A stretch of DNA of 64,000 nucleotides from Gari tellinella. Its lineage: Eukaryota > Mollusca > Bivalvia > Cardiida > Psammobiidae. Below are positions 56,488-64,000 of the stretch, piece after piece (the stretch's first letter is position 1; every line of letters starts with the position of its first letter). The position numbers and the translations under genes are program-made. The notes below the pieces were generated by a model. The model saw only the letters and a program-made list of their open reading frames with translations, was not told where the DNA came from and did no database searches. Where the stretch lies: positions 49,909,550 to 49,973,549 of the forward strand of contig OV277864.1 in assembly GCA_922989275.2 (NCBI GenBank). Direction: 5' to 3'.

Positions 56488-57494
56488 GTTACCCGTAAGT
56501 ATAGGTTATAATGTTCTTTCTTGTCTATTGACATTTGAAATGTATAATGTAGCCATTCTCAGCAAAGAGTCGGCATGCATTATTTTGGTTTTCTGAGATA
56601 ATGTATTTAGTAATAATTGGCACACACAAACATTAAAACAGTGAAAAAGTGATGCTTACTAAAAGTATGAGGCAAGTATATAGTTTGTTGCCTGAAACAT
56701 ATGCATTTTTCTTAATTGTTGTTGGCACAAAATCAATGAAACACTCACTCAAGAAACTGCTTTGGGTGTGAATAATCAGAAAATGGTAAACAGCATATGT
56801 ATGTTATAATGCTTCTTTTGAAAATATAGACCCCTTCATATATATACTACTTTTATAAATAAGCAGACGGCTTCCTCTATGTATTTTCGGGTTCACGCTT
56901 ATATTCCATTTTATCGGAGTCCTGGGTTATCCCCATAAAGGTAAGCTTTTGTTAAAAGTAAAAGGTAAAAAAGGTAAGCTTTATTTAACGTCGCATTTAG
57001 TTTAACGTCCCTTAGCCTTATTTGATAGAGCGTTTGCCAGGTTTCACATACTTCTTTTCTAGTGCCATTTCATGTGTGTTGAGATTAATAGAGATTGTTT
57101 ACAACCGACAGTACCTACGGGAGATAACCGATACGCACGCATCATTTCGTTGAATAACGATTCTTGAATTATCGGCCTTGGGTACACACCGATAGGTGTC
57201 GCAAGAATTAGGCGCGAATGTCCTTAAAATTGGTTAAACTGACTTGGACCAGTTTCTAACTGAATTAGATAAACTTACTTTGAAATTACTCCATCAACCC
57301 CAAAGTATAGATATCGAAAAAGAAAGCAAGGGCCACTATATATGGTCCTTATATCGCTCACCTGAATATATATTGAACCGGATATTTTAATTGAGAGTAT
57401 TGCAATGTGCCGCTTAGTTTACGGTATCAACTTACATTAAATGAAAAGACATTTTGACTCAACAGAATCAATCTTAGTGATACGTATATAATGG
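56488..57494. other. LINE 3' UTR and intergenic sequence, nothing else recognised
   Basis: The first part presumably holds the LINE 3' UTR. AAGGTAAGCTT is repeated near 56937 and 56970. No other feature. Confidence 0.4.
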
Positions 57495-57620
57495 TTTCTT
57501 ACAAACAGTGTACATGTGAAGAGTACACTTGTCTTATTCTAACACTGGGGAACCCTTATCAGAAGGCTCTTTAAGAAGTCCCATTATTTGGGTATGCACG
57601 ATTAGAGGGTTAAAGCTGAC
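57495..57620. repeat. Family D fragment, decayed
   Basis: ACAAACAGTGTACATGTGAA, GAGTACACTTGTCTTATTC, AACCCTTATCAGAAGGCTC and final AGAGGGTTAA. Confidence 0.55.
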
Positions 57621-57706
57621 GATAAAACTTGGCAGTGAAAGGGTTTAAAGGACAAACAAGTTTAACCATTTTCAACACCATAGGTGACTAAAACCGACCT
57701 TAGCAA

Positions 57707-58001
57707 CAGGGCTACTATTTCAGTATCCGGATTTTTCCGAAATCTTCAGATTTTTGCTCTTACGTGTTGAAATTTGGAATTGTATGCGTTTTTACATAGG
57801 GAACATTGATGTGAGTGTCAAACAGTTTAGATCCAGATCAGACGCCGCTTTATGCGGCGTCTGATCTGGATCCAAACTGTTTGCCTAATTATATTAGTGT
57901 TATAGATCCTGGCAGCGAAAGCGTTAAAGATACGATTCCTAAATTTGTGTTTAAAATTTTGGAAATCTTAGGATTTTTAGGAGCAACATAAGGTAGTCCT
58001 G
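57707..58001. mobile_element. Family G shell with family C hairpin inside
   Basis: CAGGGCTACTATTTCAGTAT to AAGGTAGTCCTG. G arms (GGATTTTTCCGAAATCTTC / GGAAATCTTAGGATTTTTAG) surround a near-perfect C core AACAGTTTAGATCCAGATCA, GACGCCGCTTTATGCGGCGTC and complement (57820-57884). Confidence 0.8.
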
Positions 58002-58002
58002 T

Positions 58003-58190
58003 TGCCAACAATCTGGATCCTGACCAGATTACATGTAATCCACTCAACATGGTGTCTGATTAGAATCTAAAAAGGCACTCGTATCAATATTTCTTCATCA
58101 GAACTTCAAAAAATTGCATTTTGGGCAAGATGGCAGACGACAAATTTAAGCAGATGATATCTCGTCTGCGAAAGGGTTCAAGCAAACGAA
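58003..58190. mobile_element. Family C remnant
   Basis: CAACAATCTGGATCCTGACC ... GTCTGATTAGAATCTAAAA, then the C tail with AGATGGCAGACGACAAATTT and GCGAAAGGGTT. Confidence 0.55.
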
Positions 58191-58212
58191 TATTTTTTTG
58201 GCGGTAAACATA

Positions 58213-58450
58213 TTGAGCCCTAGCGACGAGTATACTCGTCATTTACAAATTATATACCTGTCAAGAGAACACTTGTTCTACGCAAAAAGTGTAGACCCTG
58301 GTCAGAGGGTTCCTTAACTCGGATCAGGGTAAACACTGTTTGTCATTTTGTAAAATATTGTTAAAATCCACCATAATTATTCAAAAATGGACCAGATTTA
58401 ATAGTAAAAATGGAAGTGTCCATTTAAATGTTCAGGGGTGAATGAGTTAT
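58213..58450. mobile_element. Family D MITE
   Basis: GAGCCCTAGCGACGAGTATA to CAGGGGTGAATGAGTTA; core AAAGTGTAGACCCTGGTCAG and complement, shortened. Confidence 0.65.
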
Positions 58451-58631
58451 AAGGGCTAAGACATTGCAGGCTGCATCTAAAAAAAACGTGCTTTACATTC
58501 GATCTCAAATACCTATGGACAATATATTCTTTATAAGATAAAAAATAGTGAAGTTACACCCGGAAGAATAGATGCTATTAAATTTATATTTAAATCGAAA
58601 CTGATCCACCTCAACTCCCTTTAAATCACAT

Positions 58632-58835
58632 ACAGCATAATCTCTATGCTACGACCAATAAAATGAAGGCTAATTGATTGTTTAAAAGACAGATGACAGC
58701 TTAAAGCAATGTAACAGTAAAACAATAAGCTCCTAAAGGAGCTTTCTGTTTTACTGTCACATGGCTTTCACTTGTCGTAAACACTGGCCTAATAGTTAAC
58801 ACAATATAGAGGTCTTAATAGAGAGGTTTTACTGT
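58632..58835. mobile_element. Family B pogo-like MITE
   Basis: ACAGCATAATCTCTATGCTA to AATAGAGAGGTTTTACTGT; core GACAGATGACAGCTTAAAGC and complement. Confidence 0.75.
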
Positions 58836-59040
58836 ATATCCTAATAGAAACAGTAATGTTAATGAAGATACTGAAATATGAAATTACAAAGTGACCAACT
58901 TACATGTAGATAGGTATCCAATCGTTATCCTATAAGCTGAATATAAGTCTCAGACATGCATCACACCATCTAAAATACTGCGCACGCTCTCTATATATAG
59001 GAAGTAATACATTGTATTTATGACCCTCACTTGGGAATAG

Positions 59041-59240
59041 TGAAGTCGAAACTGGATAAATCGATCTCGATTTAGTCGAACATGCCCGCATTTCTAAGTT
59101 AAAACGTATTTCCGTTACAGTTAACTTTGAAATACGGATATGTTTGATTTACGGGAGCTCAAGTGATCGTCTCTAACTGTATAAATGCGGAGCAGCTAGG
59201 CTTAAATGAGATCCGTTTATCGAAGTTCGGTTGTTTGTGG
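59041..59240. mobile_element. Family F MITE, diverged
   Basis: GAAGTCGAAACTGGATAAAT, TTTCTAAGTTAAAACGTATT / GTTAACTTTGAAATACGG, and TTATCGAAGTTCGGTTG. Confidence 0.6.
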
Positions 59241-59378
59241 CTGTTGAAAAATGTACATGTATGTAACTATATAACCATAGGTTGAGTTTCACACCAGGTT
59301 TCAGTTATGTAAAGTATGTGGCTACTTCATAGTTTTTCCTGCTGAGAGAAACTTGACTAAATTTGTTTCCCCTCTGAA

Positions 59379-59595
59379 CTCATTTACCCCTGAAACTTCA
59401 AGTGTAATATGCCAGTTTCAAATAAGTCCAGTCCATTTTGACTTTTTTAGGTTTTGATGGGTTTTTGTTGTTTTTGGAATTCATGGACAAATACAAGCAT
59501 TGCTGATCTGGGTCTTCACTGTTGACACAGGACAAGTATACCCTTCACAAGAGCACTGTTTGAAACGGACGCCGATATGCGTGAAAAGGGTTAAC
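59379..59595. mobile_element. Family D MITE, half deleted
   Basis: CTCATTTACCCCTGAAACTT to GCGTGAAAAGGGTTAA; the hairpin is reduced to CTGATCTGGGTCTTCACTGT. Confidence 0.6.
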
Positions 59596-59875
59596 TCCGG
59601 TCAGGCTTTTTTAAATTACCGTCTACTTCAAAAATGGCGTCTGCGAAATAAATCAAAATTATTCATGTTGTTTTGGTTTTGCTACTCTGTGTCTCGTCTG
59701 GATTAAGATGAGATAAGATAATATTTTATTTTCACCTTAAGACTAACAATTAAGTGCACGAGGTTTTACAATTTCAATAAAGACGTCTAGATACGCATTG
59801 TTTACAAAGGCTAACTTGTAGTCCTGTTTTGCAGTGAAAGTGTTGGACCTGTGCTTAGCAACCACTTTATGAAAC

Positions 59876-60120
59876 ACGTTATTCTTTCCCAATAAACGCG
59901 TTTACACTAAAACTATTATTTCCATTGCAAACAGTTTGGAGCCAGATCAGACGCCGGGTAACACAGTGTCTGATCTGGCTTCACACTGTTTGCCACTCAG
60001 ATACTATAAAATCATAAGGAATGTCAAAATGTTGTCATAGTGTACCTTTTAGTGCACTGCGTTTGCGTTTCGTTTGAGTTTATATGGGATATTTTAACGT
60101 TTTCTCCACTGTATGTGTGT
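59876..60120. repeat. 245 bp direct repeat, copy 1, with family C core
   Basis: ACGTTATTCTTTCCCAATAA, ACGCG..., a C core (AACAGTTTGGAGCCAGATCA and complement) and the tail TTTTCTCCACTGTATGTGTG recur at 61388-61635 with moderate divergence. Confidence 0.65.
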
Positions 60121-60137
60121 AGTATCTATTACGATTT

Positions 60138-60300
60138 AACCCCTTCAGCCATGAAACTTCAAATGGACAATCCAGTTTTCAATTTAGTCTAGTTCGTTTG
60201 TAACTATTGGGGTGTTTTGCAGTAAATTGCAAACTTACAAACGGTGTAGACCCTTATCAGTAGAATCCTCTAGGATAGGTTAAGTGTACTCTTTACTCTG
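60138..60300. repeat. Family D fragment
   Basis: ATTTAACCCCTTCAGCCATG, AACTTCAAATGGACAATCC and ACGGTGTAGACCCTTATCAG. Confidence 0.5.
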
Positions 60301-60384
60301 TTTGTAAATATGAGCTTTCTACATTACTTTTATCCTACTTTTATTTCAAAGCTCCCCGTTCTTATATATAGATTTATTCCTTTA

Positions 60385-60610
60385 CCATGTAACGCAAGTT
60401 TTTATTACATATACTAGTTTTAAAAACAGATAGCCACTTAAAGCAGGGTGAAAGTAAAGCAGAATGCGCCTTAGGCATATTCTGCTTTACTGTCAGCCTA
60501 TTTTAAGGTACCAACTGCTAGGATAAACACATTGTTTCTTGTGGTACTTATTTATGAAGTGAAACTGTTTTCTTCATGATGGGAGTAATATAAATTAAAG
60601 ACGTAAAATG
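60385..60610. mobile_element. Family A MITE, diverged ends
   Basis: Core AAAGCAGGGTGAAAGTAAAG, CAGAATGCGCCTTAGGC and complement; the A right block (TTTCTTGTGGTACTTATTTA) follows. Confidence 0.65.
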
Positions 60611-60664
60611 CAAGTTAAACTGTATATACATAACTCTTTAAATCTTAGAATCCAGTTTTATAGA

Positions 60665-60910
60665 TAATTGCAAACAGTTTGGCCATACATCGGACGTGGA
60701 GAAATATGTTCAGGATCGGAACTTTTGGTCACTCAGATCGTATAGCGGAAACTACCGAGAAAGAGTCGATTTCAAATACAGTGCTCCCTCCCCCACAACG
60801 GCCCTCTGAACAACGATTCCCTCCTTGCCGCCTTTTCCCCGAAATGCAATTACAAATGTATGTCCAACCTTGAGTAACACAGTGTCTCATCTGCGTCCAA
60901 ACTGATGCAA
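60665..60910. repeat. Family C core split by about 170 bp
   Basis: The left arm ATTGCAAACAGTTTGGCC is separated from the right arm GTAACACAGTGTCTCATCTG, CGTCCAAACTG by non-repeat sequence from about 60685 to 60870. Confidence 0.5.
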
Positions 60911-61049
60911 CTGATGTTATTTTTAGAGGGAAATTCATATTATTCATGAAACTCTGAGATTTTTGACAGACCACAAATGTTACAGCCGACAATGATATAC
61001 GAAGCGCGAGCTTAGCTTAACGCCTTTCTTTCACCCGAATAAAATGGTT

Positions 61050-61225
61050 ATTTGTAAACAGTTTGGATTCTGATCAGACGCCGCGTTTCGCGGCGTCTGA
61101 TCATAATCAAAACTGTTTGACACTCATTACGACGTTACTTCAATTCATTGACCTAAAATCTAAAATTGAGAAATAAAAGCAAACGACTATTATTGTTTAA
61201 AGCCAGATGACGTCATAGCAATGAA
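61050..61225. mobile_element. Family C MITE
   Basis: Core GTAAACAGTTTGGATTCTGA, TCAGACGCCGCGTTTCGCGG and complement, with the C tail AAAATCTAAAATTGAGAAAT. Confidence 0.7.
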
Positions 61226-61387
61226 GGGGATTAAAGTACATGTGCATTGCTAATTGCTTAGTCAGCTCTTTGATCCTTGTCCAGACTGATTTCATACATT
61301 AACTCATGCACGCATCACGTGCTATCGTTCAACAAAAACATGCAATAACATATCATACAGTCAAATATAATTATTCACAGTGGAGAA

Positions 61388-61635
61388 GACGTTATTCTTT
61401 CCCAATAAACGCGTGTGTGCCAAAACATTATTTTCTGTTACAAACAGTTTGGAGCCAGATTAGACGCCGGGTAACCCGGCGTCTGATCAGGCTCCAATCT
61501 GTTTGACACTCAGATTAAAGTAAACAGTATAAATTGTCAAAAATTGTCATTTTTTCCTCGATTTTTTTTTCATAAACGTTTAGATATAGTTTCGTTTAAA
61601 TGGGAAATAATAACATTTTCTCTACTGTATGTGTG
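61388..61635. repeat. 245 bp direct repeat, copy 2, with family C core
   Basis: ACGTTATTCTTTCCCAATAA to TTTTCTCTACTGTATGTGTG; the core GACGCCGGGTAACCCGGCGTC is a perfect palindrome here, unlike copy 1. Confidence 0.65.
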
Positions 61636-61659
61636 AAGCGGCCACTTGATTGATGCAGA

Positions 61660-61770
61660 CTTTAGGTTGAATACAGTCGGGAGCTGGTGGGAGGGATACT
61701 ATATACTGTCCCTGATAGTGGACATACGTATAGGAGCTTTCTGATTTAACTTTGTTCTGCATTATACTGT
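61660..61770. repeat. Family B-like fragment
   Basis: TATAGGAGCTTTCTGATTTA, ACTTTGTTCTGCATTATACT. Confidence 0.35.
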
Positions 61771-61887
61771 CATCTAAGACATGTTTAAAGACTGTCAAGT
61801 CAACTTCTGGTAGTGCATTTAACTTCCCTAGCGCTGTAAACCTCTCCTTTGTTCAGCCAGGAAATATTCATTTTAGTTTTTATATAC

Positions 61888-61920
61888 GAGGGTTGTTCAA
61901 AAAGTAATGATACTTGATCA
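61888..61920. repeat. Possible mariner-type end
   Basis: CGAGGGTTGTTCAAAAAGTA resembles left ends of mariner-family elements; no matching right end seen. Confidence 0.35.
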
Positions 61921-61995
61921 ATAACTTCAAAAATATAAGTGCAAAATGCATGTGCCATATATCATTTTAAAGCGCACGAATTTGCCTACACGACG

Positions 61996-62715
61996 GTATA
62001 ATGCACGTCAAGACCACATAACTCAATATTTCACAACATGAACCTAAACGACCCCTACTCGAGGCCACTGGGCCTTTTTGTGTATTGTTGCGGCAATTTT
62101 CTGGAAAATGTTTGATACTATAATTACTATTGCGGTTTTATTATTTTGAATACGTTTATGAAACTTTCTTCCAAAACATATAATACTATTATGCAAACAC
62201 TACACAGTTTAATATGTTATTATTCTATAACATCTACAAAATATAGCTAAAACTAAACACGTACTTAAAATATCATAAAAGAAATAATCTACTGCTATGT
62301 ATAAAAGTAGTTGGTGAAAGCACAAACTCATTTTTTATATTAATTCAGGCTATAATTAAAGCCATTGAAGTAGGGTTTTATGTTTTAAAATCAAAATGTA
62401 GATATACTTATCTAGAAAATTTTCATAGCATTCAAAAGCACATGTCTACTTTTGTCATTAGCAAAATTAAGAAATGTTTATATTGAAAAAATGAGATTTT
62501 TGACAGTTAAACCTTTCAATTGCAATTTTTATCTTATTATTAAAATTCAGACATAAACTGATGTATACAAAACAACTTTTAGAAATGTTACTTTTCAAAG
62601 AAGTTATTACGTCAAAACATAATGCCTGCAAATGCTATGTTCCAGTGTCCTCGTGGAGGGGTCATTTAGGTTCATGTGGTTACTTATCGAGTTAAGTGAT
62701 CTTATTGTGCATTGT
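61996..62715. mobile_element. Fold-back element, about 0.7 kb
   Basis: The left arm ATAATGCACGTCAAGACCAC, AACATGAACCTAAACGACCC (61998-62060) is inverted at the right as GGGGTCATTTAGGTTCATGT, GGTTACTTATCGAGTTAAG, TTGTGCATTGTACC (about 62645-62715). The inner 580 bp are AT-rich and non-coding. Confidence 0.6.
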
Positions 62716-62756
62716 ACCATAATCTTGGTATTGCGAAGTCTTGCGTACCATTTTTT

Positions 62757-63245
62757 ATCACTATGACCTTGACCTTAACCTCTGACTTTAATTATAGAAA
62801 AAAAATTGTCCGGGGGATATTTCCTACGCCGCATCAGCCAGGGCTACTAAATTTAATGCGCGTGTAGGCTAAATCTTGGAATGACAAAGAGCCACGTTTC
62901 CTTTTCCGGTCCCTATGACCTTCGATCTCAAGTATAGAGGAACTTGTTCGGATCATGTACCCTATAGCACGTCAGCTTAAGACTCAACATTTATGTGATA
63001 CACGCTTGTCCGGAATATATTGCCTATACTAAATCAGCTGAGGGAAACCAAACTTGGTGTGTGAGTACATCTGGGAATGACTGAGTGTCACATACCATTT
63101 TCAAGTCAATGTGACCATGACCTCGACTACAGATAAAATTTGTCATTGGCAAAGTTCCTAATCATAACAGCGATGGTAACCAAATTTAGTATGTGAGTAT
63201 ATCTTGTGAGGGTGGAGTGTCGTATACCATATTCCAATCACAGTA
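62757..63245. repeat. Degenerate satellite, about 150-195 bp units
   Basis: Three to four units share CTATGACCTTGACC / TGACCATGACCTCGA, TTGTCCGGGGGATATTTCCT / TTGTCCGGAATATATTGCCT, GGTGTGTGAGTACATCTGGG and GAGTGTCACATACCATTTTC. Confidence 0.6.
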
Positions 63246-64000
63246 ATTATCAGAGACAAATACTTACTGCACAACCATCAGATTGAGTTACAAATTGGGA
63301 TGACTGTTTCAAGGCAGTTTGCCTGATTATATTTAAATGTCTGCATACAGTGCTCCGTCTCTACAACAACACCAATTGGGAGACAAAGATCGCGTGTGTT
63401 GTTCGGAGGGAATTGTTATAAGGAGGGAAAACTAATACCCTGAGATTGCTCAGCATGACTTGGTTTACATTTGCAAACAGTTTGCACCCAGATCAGACGC
63501 CTCATATCGCGGCGTCTGAATTGGGCTCAAACTATTTGACCCTCGTCTTTATGTTTCTTCGGTCAAAATGTCCAATACCTTACTTTGAGAAAAAACAGCA
63601 AATGATATTTCAACAGTGAAAGCGTTAGTTAATTAAATACATGTACATGTACTATCTCGTTTGCGGAACTTCGTGAAGCATTGTTGTAACAAAACTCAAA
63701 CTGTACAGTTTAGAAAATGATATCCTTTTGAAAATAAATTATAATTATATATGTTTAATTATATGCTGCCGGAGCCTTATACAGTTTGAAATTGAATTAT
63801 TGATGTAACACGCGCGTCCATTGGGAACTTGAAGAAGAATACCGCATGTCCTCTGTAACTTGGTAACAAAATATAACATAAAAAGTTCCGATGTCTGTTT
63901 GATGTGTTTATTTAACTTTACTCATATTATAAATGTCACATACTCTGCTTATACTAATAAACATTTGATGTTATTAATTTTATATTTGGCCACCTTAAAG
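63246..64000. other. Right edge, mostly unassigned, with one family C core
   Basis: A C hairpin (GCAAACAGTTTGCACCCAGA ... GGGCTCAAACTATTTG) is at 63472-63540. The remaining sequence is AT-rich with no feature that I can support. Confidence 0.5.

Overview
The window is animal (metazoan) nuclear DNA: split genes with GT-AG introns, a 5S rRNA gene, a CR1/jockey-type LINE, and very dense short palindromic transposons. The protein sequences and the repeat spectrum (hairpins built on AAACAGTTTGGATCC...GAGACGCCG, and a repeat ending GATGCTGGGGGCATAA) suggest a bivalve mollusc, possibly a dreissenid mussel. The species guess is inference from recalled repeat types, not a search.

Two genes are certain, both on the minus strand. 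(1) The 5' end of a ceramide-transfer protein gene (CERT1) occupies 835-6709: three coding exons carry the PH domain and the serine-rich motif; the middle region and START domain must lie left of base 1. (2) A complete myotubularin-related pseudophosphatase of the MTMR10/MTMR12 group spans 19265-46578. I assembled 13 coding exons (730 codons plus stop) whose phases all agree and whose splice sites are all GT/AG. The catalytic Cys and Arg positions are replaced, so the protein should be catalytically dead. A tiny alternative first exon at 49729-49752 is also in phase. A weak candidate for a small minus-strand gene lies at 51004-53080.

Nearly everything else is mobile DNA. I recognise these families, with my own working labels. 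A: 200-350 bp, ends TTAACCC, core AGCAGGYTGAAAGTAAAGC. B: ends ACAGTAAAACCTCTCTATTA, core GACAGGTGACTGCTTAAAGC. C: ends TTAACCCTTAGCC, core AAACAGTTTGGATCC. D: ends TTAACTCATTGA, core CAGTGTAGACCCTGATCAG. E: CAGGGCTCCAGATAAG hAT-like. F: ACAGTCGAACTTCGATATC pogo-like. G: GGGCTGCCATAA. H: GGGGCCCGTTTCATAAAAC. Many are nested in one another, and the nests show that A and D insert at TTAA. Larger elements are a 1.4 kb E-type transposon carrying a 5S rRNA gene inside CERT1 intron 1 (4660-6069), a pogo-like element broken by a 0.9 kb insertion (26014-27294), a 1.1 kb inverted-arm structure at the MTMR10 5' side (49524-50599), a 1.7 kb element with about 100 bp inverted ends and 8 bp flanking repeats (51206-52942), and a LINE with an intact 996-residue ORF2 (about 53313-56487).

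Layout: 1-6.7 kb CERT1 5' half; 6.7-19.2 kb intergenic, a mosaic of hairpin elements; 19.3-46.6 kb MTMR10-like gene with repeat-filled introns; 46.7-53.3 kb repeats, candidate promoter and candidate small gene; 53.3-56.5 kb LINE; 56.5-64 kb intergenic with older repeats. The two genes share a membrane-lipid theme (ceramide transport; phosphoinositide phosphatase regulation), but nothing in the sequence shows them acting together.
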